NCBI GenBank assembly: GCA_000469685.2
Contig: LS997567.1
Coordinates: 39,732,775-39,796,774 of the forward strand
Length of the DNA: 64,000 bases
Reading direction: 5' to 3'
From: Haemonchus contortus
Taxonomy: Eukaryota; Nematoda; Chromadorea; Rhabditida; Trichostrongylidae
The notes under the pieces were generated by a model, which worked only from the letters and a program-made list of their open reading frames with translations, was not told the origin of the DNA and searched no databases. Within the stretch, counting starts at the first letter, position 1; every line of letters begins with the position of its first letter. The position numbers and the translations under genes were made by a program. This document shows, piece by piece, positions 1 through 10,009 of this stretch.

Positions 1-1110
1 AGATTAAGTATATGTAAGTGTTCTCATTAATTAGCTCTCATTTTGTTTTGTTCATGGTCCTTCATAGAATGTTCTCGGGATCACCACTGATGGGATTTCA
101 TCCAGCCAGAATGCTCTCCTGTGCCCTCGACGACCATCTTAACTTTCATGTGATCCGATCCATAATCAATCAATAAATGGTCCATGCACAATACAATTGG
201 ATTTACAGGGTAAAGCTAGGTTATGATAAATTACAAGAAAAAATAGCAACAAACAGTGTATAATCTTACTAAATGTAATCTAATCTCTTTTTCTTTTTCT
301 TCCACATCGAATTTTTCGTTAGAAACTTTATAAGGCTAAAGTTCGAGTGGTATCGCTTCCTTGATAACTGGAAATGGATCGAAAACAACTTGCGAATACT
401 CGATCAAATGTTCACAGCCCTCCTAAAGTATGGTGGACCGCCAGCCATGCACGTAACCCAAAGGTACTGAAGAAGGCGATACCGCCTGAACGTTGGCATA
501 ATCAAGTTTAATTAAAAACCTCGAGAATGAGTTGAAGATATCAACTACTTTAAGCAATTTAATTGTTATGTCTCGGCTCGTAGAAAGCCGTATGTTAACA
601 CAATGTTCTCCTTTCTATTTCCCCAGCCTCAATTCAAAGCCTTTGCAAATTTGTTTCTTAGAAGACGTTGTCAGTTATTCCATTCCAAGATATTTCGCTC
701 CATATATCCACTTTCCTCAGGCCCTTCTTGACGATTTCTCTCCTCTCCGTTGGTCCTATGTACCCCTAGTCGCTCCGTTCAAACCCTCGGAGTTCTTATC
801 GTGAACACTTAATTAATGAAAAACTAGTTGAGTTTCGTAGTTAATGATGATAGAAGTAACCAATCACAGCAAAAATTCCCAGAACTGATTAAGGAGGGGA
901 GGGTGTCCAAAATCACTCTACAGGCTTTAGGGTACTGGTTTAGGGGTGTTCCTTCAAATACCTACTTTGTTACTTCTGGGGAATATACAAGTGGAAGTGA
1001 TGTTTCAATTTTTTGTTTGCAAATGCTCTGAAGCACGAGTAAACAATTCTATCATATGTGTTGTCAGGCTTCAATCACGAAGCAATCGGATGACTCTTCA
1101 GCTCTTGTGA
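1..1110. other. Gene-poor stretch, nothing recognised
   Basis: AT-rich DNA with two short open frames (532-804 and 828-1,031). Neither shows a recognisable domain, signal peptide or convincing splice sites. I treat the stretch as intergenic. Confidence 0.4.
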
Positions 1111-1124
1111 AGCTCTTGAAGAAA

Positions 1125-1365
1125 ACCCACGTTAGATTGTGAATATTTAGACGAAGAAGAATATTGAGGCTACACCGCTCGGCAAAAATGAGCTACAAGC
1201 TGCAAGAGCCAGCCTTTGTCAGTTGTTCAGTGATCTAGTAGTTGGGTTACTGCTTAGAGGCCAACTTTTTGAATTCAGTTGAAGCTATCAAAAGACGAAC
1301 TTCAGTGATCCTCATGCACCTGCTGTCATTAATAATAATCATCTAACCATTACCCATAAATTTAG
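1125..1365 (+). repeat. Dispersed repeat, first copy
   Basis: This stretch resembles 25,690-25,912 by eye. Shared blocks include a GAAGARGAATAT run, a CAAAAATG block and a TCCTCATG block. No coding potential is seen. It is an unclassified interspersed repeat whose ends are approximate. Confidence 0.4.
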
Positions 1366-1599
1366 TGAAGTCAGCAGGACAGGGCTTGTTCCAGATGTCG
1401 ATGTTTTCATGGAGTATACTGATGTGAACCATTCCCGACAGTAGGCGGTTTACAAGTTAAACAAGTACCTATTACCCCAAATCTAACAAGTAATGGTGAA
1501 TTTCGCCATCCTTATATTGAGTTTTTCAGAGTTTTTACTGTTGTACTGTGTTATTAGTACAGCTTCTATGTCTATTCAAAAGACAAGGGATAAAGTTTT

Positions 1600-1862
1600 T
1601 GACGTTAATCAATCTCGTCGGAGGGATGCGCCCCCGCACTCTACTTCGATTCAGAATGTGACTGGTTGTTGAATGCGTGTATGGCCTTTACAATGACCTG
1701 CGGTGTCCAGCCGATTGCACAAGCCAGTGCTTTCTATCCTAACAGACGAGCCTCGCAAGGATTAACCGACCCGGGACGGATAAAAGGCTTGGTTGGATGG
1801 GATTCGTACCTCTGATCACGCGTGTGTGGAGTGCTCCAATTTCTCTACACCACCTCCCCCCT
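1600..1862 (-). repeat. tRNA-derived SINE (family 1)
   Basis: Read on the minus strand, the copy starts with a GGTGGTGTAG block like a pol III A box. It continues with a GTACGAATCCCA block like a B box, a body with CTCGTCTGTTAGGAT, and a tail with CATCCCTCCGACGAGATTG. The same layout recurs at 2,125-2,345, 20,361-20,630, 26,815-26,985 and 44,255-44,415. This copy is diverged. Confidence 0.6.
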
Positions 1863-2124
1863 AAGTTAAATGTTATTTAGACAAATTAAATATGCTTTAT
1901 ATTGTAACAGGTCACATAGCCTATGGCAGATCGACCATAAGGCAGAATTTCCCAGTATTCAGTGCTTACCATACTTGCTATACCTAGCCTGGAAAACCTG
2001 AAGGAAGGGTAATAGATGACTTAAATCTTTGAAAAGAAGCACTGCGATTTATTATCCAGTTTTTAATAGTTCTCTCTTTGATTTGCTCGCTTTATTTATT
2101 TGTAGTGGAAAATAACGTGATGCC

Positions 2125-2345
2125 CCGAGATTACGTCTGGTGAGGAAAAGTAGCACCTATGATATGAACTATGCTTATTATTAGAAAGAAGGAGTGCTTC
2201 TGTCTCCCACAAGTCTGATACCAATTAACCAATCCCGGAGGAATGGAACGCTTGGTCGGCCAAGGCAGATATCGATACGAGATTCGAACCCGTAACCATG
2301 CTTGTGTGATGTGCGCCACTTGCCACTACACCACTTCCGCCTATA
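2125..2345 (-). repeat. tRNA-derived SINE (family 1), clearest promoter
   Basis: On the minus strand, GTGGTGTAGTGGC (A-box-like) is followed after about 35 bases by GGGTTCGAATCTC, a near-perfect pol III B box. The body GGGATTGGTTAATTGGTATC follows. The 5' third therefore resembles a tRNA gene, but no intact cloverleaf can be drawn, so I call it a SINE and not a tRNA gene. Confidence 0.65.
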
Positions 2346-2349
2346 TCTT

Positions 2350-5300
2350 TAAAGTTTCAGTTGGTTTATAAGAGGTATAATGATGAGTGAGCGTTACCAA
2401 GGCTACAATAAGCATACCTTTTGGTATTATTCGGAAATTTTACTCAAGCATTACTTTACTTCCACTCAAAACGATTGCTCAAGCGTGCACCATTTATTAG
2501 ATGGCCTTACACAAAGGATTTGGTCGCACTTCATGAAAAGGGCTATTTCCTCCATTCCACCGCCAATGTGTTTCAACTGCCCACCACTTATTCAGAATTT
2601 TGCTCTCTCTCTGAGTTTTATATAATTCTCTTCTTCAAAGAGAATCTTTTAATTTATTTCAAAAAATTTTTGAGGAGGGCACCAGGTAAGGCAAAATTCT
2701 CGCATACAAGAAGTTATGAGCTCGAAAAGTAGTCGCTACTAGTTAAAATGAAATCAGCTCAGTTCATTGCGGAGAAAACTACAGTAGCTGTGGATCAACA
2801 GAGCCCTGAGTAGTGCAACCGTGTGTTAGGAGCTGGGTGTTTCACGGAAGTGAGTAGCAGCTGAGTCAGAAAGTTCCTATGGTGCATCGGCCAAGTTAGT
2901 TCCAACAGTGGTGCAATTCCATTGCCTAAACGTCATGCTGCATTTTGCTCTATGGCAACATGAAAATTGGATTTCAGCCCTCTGAAATTGTTTCATATCG
3001 CCGAAACCTCATATATTTCCCATCAGGCCTTCTCATTGACTCTCCTCAGTGGTAGAGAGAAGTTATAATTTCATTTTCTCGTCAAAATTACCTTTCATAA
3101 ATGGTGCATTTCATGAAGGGAGAATTTTTTGGAAACACCAAAAATTTAATTCAGGAATTCCCCCATTGAATTGAATTCATGAATGAACGAAATAAATTTT
3201 GATCTATAAAGTTCAAATTGTGTTACCGTTTCTTATTCTTTCTAGGATGTACTTCCAGCCTTTGTTCCAGTTCCTTTAGTCGTTGGAGAACAGCCAAGTG
3301 TGTTCTTACTATTATGTACTAGTTAATTCACTTATCTAGCTTCTTCTTTCCTTGGTTAGCTCCCACTCCTTTTGTCGTGCATTGCACTCAAGAGCAAGTT
3401 TTTGTGGTGTAGTATGGTAGCGTAACTATGACTTGCCTTTGCGCTTTATATTCTACAAAAGTTCGTCCCGATTCATTTGAGTACAGTAAGTTAATTACTC
3501 AACATTCAGTTCCCTAATCCTGTTTTGTTGTTTTTGTTGGATTTGTCTTCGAACTCTTTTTGCCTCTTTATGCCGGAATTAGTGGTACGTTTTACAGAGT
3601 TGAACATTTAAAAAGTAAAATTTCAGTTGAAAATAGCGAAAATCTCTAATGTTAAGGATATTGTTGCAGCCACGATATGGAATTAAACTAATTCTCAAAC
3701 CCTGTATATCCAAACAACAAACAATTCAAGTTTTCCATTCCCACGAGCCCCGTATAGGCTGCATCGTTACTTGCGGCCGTAAGCGAGAAAGAGTGGTATC
3801 TTGAGTTGAATTTACGCCCATTTAATTTCTTCCCAGCTCGGTTTTTTAAGTAACTTTTGGGTATTAACTCTAGCATTACTTCGAAGCGTTAACGAGTTTT
3901 TCATTCAAAAAGGAGCTCGGAGAAGCACATGGACAATGTGGGTGTGGCTTCCAATGAAGTCACTCCCACATCGCTCGGTTCCCAGTTCTTTTCTGCTTGA
4001 TCCTTCTGCCTATGATCATTCTCCCTTACCAGACGGGACCTTTTTCTTTTGAGAAACCATTGTATTCAAGTTTCGTGGTGGTTCCCTCACGCATGGCCTT
4101 ACTTGGCCTCTCCGCAAGTATAATCCACCCGAAGTCCCGGCAAGTGCACACGACCTCCAGAACTGGTTATGACCTTAAATGTAACCGGTGTAGCTGAGTT
4201 TGGCTACTTTCATACCAAGATGACTTGAGCCTTTTTCCTGAATTTCCTAAATCTCCATGGCACTTGTGAAAATGCTTCCGCTCAAACCTTTTCCTCCGTA
4301 ATATGGTGTAGCATAGACAAATCAAACTTTCCAAACCACAGAATAAATAATTTGATCAATTAATAGCTTGAGATGACTAAACAGAAAGCTTTCTTCGAAT
4401 ACCTTATGAAAATTTGGACAACCAAAATAGTAAGTAAGCGCTTCTGAACTTCCATATACTAACATGGCATGAGCTTCACCAAATATTCTACTTACTAAGT
4501 AATATAGATCTAACCTTTGCCAAATCCTTTAATGTATGGAAGAAGGCTAAATGTAAGTCGAAGGTAAGCACCACGGTGGTATGAGCTACAGATTTCCTCG
4601 TTCATGAACCTCAGTCGATTTGGAGCCTTTGTTTTTCGAGTAAAGGGGAGGTGATCTGTTCCTGTATCCAAATCGCCCAGAACGTTCTCGTTACTGGTAA
4701 ATACTCTAGCTCAACTATTTTTTCATCTCGGTAGATAGAGTCCGTATTCATAATTACTTTGTCGCTTAGTAAAGAAACCGAAACGTAGGTGAAACTTTAT
4801 CTGTAGAGAGCTTTTTCATCCCAATAACTCGGCCATTCCTTCTTCCTCCCTATCCCACTCATAGAGGGAGCACATCGGCTGTGGGTGTTTGGCTTCTATT
4901 TATTTGATATCATCCAAAGAATCCCTCTCAGATGACTCCATTCCATCTAGTTCCTTGTTGTTGAATCGCTTTGTACGTCACTCTAACTTCTCCAGCTCAC
5001 ACGATAAATTACTGCCGTGAGAATATGCATGCAAGAATTGTTTATTTATCACCTATACATGAGTATTGTGGGAGTAATGATGTAACCTTGATGATATACC
5101 GGCATCACAAACAAACATAGCGGAATTTTTCATTAACATTAATAATTACACTGCTGGAGGTAAGGAAAATATCCTTTGTTCTCACTGAATAGTATGGATG
5201 ATCGCTCAGGAGATGCTACCCTTTAAAAAAATCATTTTACAGATTCTAACATGAGAATTGTCGATAAAAGGACAGGGTTGTTATTGAACAGATACTTGAA

Positions 5301-5390
5301 ATTCATGGAAAAACTCTTGCAGGGTAGTAAATAAAAATTATAACCTTAGAATTAAATTACAATCGATCTTTCAATTCATAATCGGAATGT
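2350..5390. other. Gene-poor stretch
   Basis: Only short open frames occur (for example 2,380-2,732, 3,688-3,876 and 3,997-4,197). They overlap each other in different frames and lack recognisable domains or plausible splice structure. I support no feature here. Confidence 0.4.
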
Positions 5391-5426
5391 ACGAATCAGG
5401 TAAATGAAAATGGTAATGTCACCGCC

Positions 5427-6686
5427 TCAGAAGAAAAATTTCAAAACACTGAAACCAAGTTCTTTCAACTTTTCAGCCACCTGTTTGGGTAGAGGAGGTG
5501 ATCTCAGGATCACAGTATCTTCAGAACTCGTTGACTCGGTGGGCTCCTCAGATGCTTTTGCAGCTGGTACTTCAGTAGGAACATACTCGTCCTGGGGAGT
5601 GTCAGTAGGTTTGGAGGTGCTGTACTCAGTGGTGGTGGTGGTAGTTGAAGACCCAGTACTGCTTGAAACAGAGGGATCGTCACTGTCTACAAACAAAGCT
5701 GTAGCCTCCTCTACCGCTTCCCTCGAAGTGCTGCTAGGGTCAGCTGTTGGAGTGGGCCCTGTGATTTCCTCAATGACGCCAACGGGCTTGTTGCTTGGGC
5801 CATCTTCTTCAGGGGTCATTGTCGTTGTAGAAAACTTCCCGTTTTCTTCCTCTGGAGCAACGGAAGAAGAGGAACCTTCTGTCTCGTTAATGTCTTCCTC
5901 AACAGCGGCCTTCAAAAACGGCCCAATCAAACCTGTTGGATCACCTTCCCCTGTGACCTCGACGCCATGACTCATAAATGGTCCACTCTCATCAAACCCT
6001 TCTCCCTCGAAATATCTGATCGATGATGTTCCTTTTGTGCTGGAGCCACGGCTTGGTTTAGTGGTGGCTGAGAAGGGTGGAAATATTCCTTTAGCGAAGA
6101 ATTTCGCGTCAGGACCACCTTCCCAAATTTGAGGCCCCGTTGGATACTCGTCTGGTGGTTGAGTGGTTGGCTCTGGGGGAGCTCGCGTGACTTCTCCGCT
6201 CATTGGTGGTCTGGCATAGGAACTACCAGCGCGAGATAAGTCGGGTTTGATCGCGTAACTTGATGAATGATGGGAGTAATGATTACCAAATTGTGAGTAG
6301 GGGTACATAAAACTGTAGTAACTATTATAGCCTTCTAGAGACCATGAAGGGGGTGCATGATGTGGAATAATTGCTCGTTGCGTGTAATAACTATGGTAGT
6401 CCGCTTGGGGATAGTAGCCTTCGTAACTTTCTCGGTATCCGTATGGTTGTTGATATGACCCTTGATCGACAGTCCATTGCGTCGGTGAACCGTATTGCCT
6501 CTTGACCCTGAAATGTGTAAACTTCATCAAGGCTGTCCAAAACACGTCATCAAGTCAAAGATCAGCCATATGAAATGAAAATGAAATGGGAAAAACTAGG
6601 AGATGATCAAGTGACCTGGAAATGGCGTCGGTGCTTAGTAGTAGGCCGAACAGAAACGGAAGAACAGCCATGGCTGTCCACGGCAT
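5427..6686 (-). CDS. Secreted Tyr-rich / Thr-Ser-Glu-rich protein, two exons
   Basis: I model exon 1 at 6,686-6,616 and exon 2 at 6,507-5,427, giving 383 residues. Exon 1 encodes a textbook signal peptide (MPWTAMAVLPFLFGLLLSTDA) and ends TCCAG|GTCACT. The 108-base intron ends ACATTTCAG|GGTC, and the junction codon is AGG. Straight after the signal comes RVKRQYG, which suits cleavage by a furin-like protease. Residues about 28-100 are rich in Tyr, Ser and His (YYPQADYHSYY, NSYYSFMYPYSQFG). The rest is Pro/Thr/Ser/Glu-rich with Thr runs near residue 320, like an O-glycosylated or structural extracellular protein. I recognise no named family. The exon 1 ATG is preferred over the in-exon ATG at 6,545 because it supplies the signal peptide and consensus splice sites. 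It is a single copy, outside the duplicated units. Confidence 0.75.
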
Positions 6687-6689
6687 GCT

Positions 6690-7340
6690 GGAGTGGGACG
6701 GTGGATTTAACGTCGTCGTCGCCGATAGACCCGAGCAGCGTAACCAGTTACAGTCCAGGGACGTTGGACGAAGGCTGACCCATTTAAGGGCATGAGTCAT
6801 CTTGATGAACAGCCAGCAGATAATCCGATAGCCCCATGGTGTTCAAATCGAGAAATGTTGAGCGATCGGTTAGCTTTGCAGACGAGAAAAACACGATTAC
6901 GCCACCTTCTACACCATGAATGTTACAAGTTTTTGTAATAAAAGTAGCACGTTGATACTGTAAACGGGCACTGTTTCGATATTTGACCCCATTAGTTCAT
7001 CTTATAGGCTCCATTAGTGACTTAATGGCCCGTACAGTTCTCGTTTACGTAAAGGATGGATTATTACCAGCCTTCTAGTATCACTACAAGTTTTCTACTT
7101 ACACAATTCGCTACGCAGTAAATAAATGAATGTTTCGAATAGATCATCAGGTGCTCCACTTTAGAATTAGTTTTTTAGGACTCACTTAAGCCACACATAC
7201 AGGATAAACAAAGCCCTTGAAGACTTAATGAGGTCAAGGGTACTCCAGCAGGATGCTGGGAAGCTCTGTTTCATTGAATTTACTTAAAAGAAATATGTCA
7301 GGTTTTCCAGCCACGATATCTATACGTGGTAAATATATTT
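6690..7340. other. Upstream region of the secreted protein gene
   Basis: No gene is seen. It would hold the promoter of the minus-strand gene starting at 6,686, but no TATA box or trans-splice acceptor is evident directly before that ATG. Confidence 0.35.
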
Positions 7341-7344
7341 TGAA

Positions 7345-7550
7345 ATAGGACTGACAGTCGCTTGTGGCGACAGCGGATTTTATTCCGCTTGAGCGGTGGA
7401 ACCTTGGCCTCTGAAGACGACGAGGACGTCGAAACGTTAGGCCGTCGTGATTAATAAAAGTTCCACCTAACAACCTCGCACGGCACAAGAATATTGTAAC
7501 TAGAAACATCTATGCCGAGGTTAAAGCAAGAGAGAAGTTGGAGACTATTT
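7345..7550 (+). mobile_element. Penelope-type terminal repeat fragment
   Basis: A solo fragment, related to 18,560-18,860: both contain the GCGACAGCGGATTTTAT block, a GGCCTCTGAAGA block, GTCGAAAC and AAAGCAAGAGAGAAGTTGG. Its middle (TCGAAACGTT, then CCACCTAACAACCTCG) matches the terminal repeats of the Penelope-like elements at 14,388, 32,515 and 38,870. I therefore assign it to that element class, although no coding region is attached. Confidence 0.55.
7395..7467 (+). ncRNA. Hammerhead-like ribozyme motif (degenerate candidate)
   Basis: Core CTGAAGA lies at 7,411-7,417 and GAAA at 7,431-7,434. After GAAA, ACG can pair with CGT across a 6-base loop, giving a short stem III and a C at 7,446 as possible cleavage site. 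Distal stem I is GGTGGAAC (7,395-7,402) with GTTCCACC (7,460-7,467), a perfect 8-bp match. Stem II is weak: GAC/GTC with an unpaired C at its base. Hammerheads are known in Penelope-like terminal repeats; this copy may be inactive. Confidence 0.3.
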
Positions 7551-7554
7551 TGAA

Positions 7555-9230
7555 ATAATTTTTTTGAATAATCCCTGTATAGCGATATTGAAATTCTGCA
7601 CAGCCTGTTGGGAGTTATAATATTACTTGTGAGCTTATGTGCTTTTTTTTGAAACTGGTAGAGTGTTCAGGCAATGCTGCTCAGGAAACGTCCTCCGAAA
7701 TTGTGGAGCCCTCCCACTCCCGATGTAGAAAAAAGATCGTTTCCAGCCCGTTAGCGACATTTTTCATTTTGTTCTATCTGATGAATAAGTGTCGATGGAA
7801 GTGCACAAGGGCTAGCGAAAAGAATTGCGCCAGAGATGTGTGGTAGTATTTGTATGTAGCTGCAATATCATTGAAGATCCGGTTCGTATGAGTTCCAATT
7901 CGAATGGTTTAAATAGGTTTTTCCAAGGCTTGCAATCCACAAGGTGTGGTGCAGTAGGATCGAAATTGTCGCGTCGTGGCGTAAGAGACGCCGCGCGCGA
8001 AGCAGTGTAGCAGAGTGCAGAAGCAGGTAAGAAATGCAGGAACAAAAGAACTAACAGTTGTATTATGCCAACAGTAATAATCGCATACCGATTGAGCTGT
8101 ATGAAGAACGCTAGAGCTGTACAGGCGAAGCGAATTGTCCGCAACAGCCGCGTGAAGTGAATCGATTACACAAAACCGATTTTATTGTCCGTCTCCCCAA
8201 TCCACCTTGTTATCGGTGCACCGAAAAACCCCGAAGCATTAGAAATGAAAGAGTAACTTGCAGCGTAATACAGATGCTAAATTAACTCACCAATTCTGAA
8301 TGATCGTCGATCGTTAACCGATTTCTCGGAGCTCAACCAATGGTATCCAGCCATTTTCCTTTACCTCAGATTTGGTCCTTCTTCTTGAGAAGAAGATCAA
8401 AATGTGAATTGTCAGCCTTCAATGGTTAACATAGTGCTGTTGAATTCGAGCTCGAATGGCCAGAGAAATTTTTAGGAATTGTTTATGTTGTGACAAGGCG
8501 ACGGTATGAAAATATTTCCATTAGGATGACATGATGTGGAATACGGAGCTTTACTGCCACATCAGGCCTACACAGGCCCAATACTCGGTCAAGCAAGGGA
8601 TCAATTACTTTCCCTTAAGGGTAAAATTCTAAACAGCATCGAATGAGTGCTTCAACATCCCTCTGTACATTATGAGGATATACCTTGTACAAAATTCAGC
8701 TGTGTTTTACTTAACATAATTTGGAGATCTCGAACTAACATCTTTTAACCAATCAGAAAATGTTAAGTAAACGAGTCAAAGAAATCCAAAGTTTTTCTAC
8801 CAAAATTAAAAAAGTGGACGAAAAGTGCACGAAAACTTTTGAAAATAGTGAAAGGCCGTTTGAAAAAATGGAATCGGGTTTAGATTTGAATGAGTGAATC
8901 AATAAACGATTGAATGACTGAACGAATGAATCAACCGAACAGTCAATCAATCAATCAGTCAATAAACTGAATTTGACTGAATCGTTCAGACTGGCATTGC
9001 ATACTTCTAACGATGATGAAGCTCTGAGATTATTTCAGAAAACATTGTCTTTCACCATGATCACATGGGAGCGAATGTAAAGCTCCACATGAAGTATGAA
9101 TCATCCGATATCATATGTTTTGGACGCATTATCATTCTCATGTTCCTCCGTCTCTTTTCCCGTGGTCTCTCAAAACTCTCGGGAAGAACAATTACGCCCA
9201 CGCCATTTAGGCGAATTCGACAACCCGTGA
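7555..9230. other. Gene-poor stretch
   Basis: The longest frame (7,812-8,144, minus) is hydrophobic in part but has no known domain and is overlapped by an opposite-strand frame. I do not support it as a gene. The right end is the 5' flank of the gene at 9,274. Confidence 0.35.
8880..8980. repeat. Imperfect tetranucleotide tract (AATG/AATC)
   Basis: About 100 bases of runs such as GAATGAGTGAATCAATAAAC and CAATCAATCAATCAGTCAAT, with an imperfect 4-base period. It is low-complexity sequence and the short open frame across it is an artefact. Confidence 0.6.
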
Positions 9231-9234
9231 CCTG

Positions 9235-9242
9235 TATATAAG
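9235..9242 (+). promoter_or_regulatory. TATA box of the Gly/Pro/Tyr-rich gene
   Basis: TATATAAG lies 32 bases before the ATG at 9,274. That spacing would put the transcription start close to the ATG and imply a very short 5' leader. Confidence 0.55.
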
Positions 9243-9273
9243 TGGACGTCTACTCCGCTTCAACATCGTCGCC

Positions 9274-9971
9274 ATGAAGATCTTCTGTATTCTGCTTTGT
9301 ATCGGTGTTGCGTCATCGTTGAGGTGAATATTCAATACACTTTATATCTTTTCAAAAGGTCCTGCACGGAGTATCTTGTATGTCCTCAATGTGATAAGAA
9401 AAATTACTATACACTTTGTCGTACTGTCTTTCGAAGTAATCACCGAGACCACCCATCAGGCCTAATTCACAGTAATGCCGAGCTTTTGACAGTACCGTTA
9501 CCGTTACTTAAACGTTCGTTACTGCTTTATAGGTCAATAAAATAACATTATTACCTAAAAAAATTGTAGTACTAATCGGTCTGACTTATAAACTGCCTTC
9601 ATCTAGTTGAGAAGCCGTACCACAAATAATACTGCAACAATAGAAATATTTGTACTGGAAACTTTGGGTTCTATTTGAAAATTGACAAAGATCAATTCAG
9701 ATTCCGACGCGGAGGCTATGCTCGGCCTCCAATGATTCCGCCACCCATGGAGGAAATTGCGCCACCTCCACCACCACCTCCACCGCCACCACCACCTCCA
9801 ATGGAGCCACAATTCCCTAGCGGAGGTGGCTACGGACGTCCAAGTTTTCCACAACAATTCCCGTCTTATGGAGGAGGGGGTGGCTTTGAACCGCCATCAA
9901 GCAGCTATGATCGTCCAATTGGCGGATACGGTAGACCCAGTTATGGCGGCTTGGGTGGATTCGGAGTTTGA
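9274..9971 (+). CDS. Small secreted Gly/Pro/Tyr-rich protein, two exons
   Basis: Exon 1 is 9,274-9,323 and exon 2 is 9,701-9,971, giving 106 residues. Exon 1 encodes a signal peptide (MKIFCILLCIGVASSL) and ends TTGAG|GTGAAT. The intron ends TCAATTCAG|ATTC, and the junction codon AGA gives Arg. The mature chain opens RFRRGGYARPP, has a 13-Pro run around residue 40, then GGYGRP-type repeats (GGGYGRPSF, GGYGRPSYGG) to the stop. Such short GYG-rich secreted peptides in nematodes include cuticle components and antimicrobial-like peptides, but I cannot assign a named family. A broken copy of exon 2 lies at 43,190-43,345. Signal peptide, TATA box and splice phase together make this gene convincing. 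Confidence 0.75.
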
Positions 9972-10009
9972 TGCGGTCAGATGCATTGACTTCGTATTCT
10001 GCCACGGGT

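Noticed and set aside
2276..2342. Possible tRNA gene on the minus strand
   Set aside because: Good A and B boxes, but no cloverleaf. The downstream body is shared by a SINE family.
5404..5970. 188-codon plus-strand frame
   Set aside because: It is the antisense shadow of the secreted protein gene; its Ser/Val-rich composition follows from the Thr/Glu codons opposite.
7812..8144. 110-codon minus-strand frame with a hydrophobic stretch
   Set aside because: No domain, no splice context, and overlapped by an opposite frame. Hydrophobicity alone is not enough.
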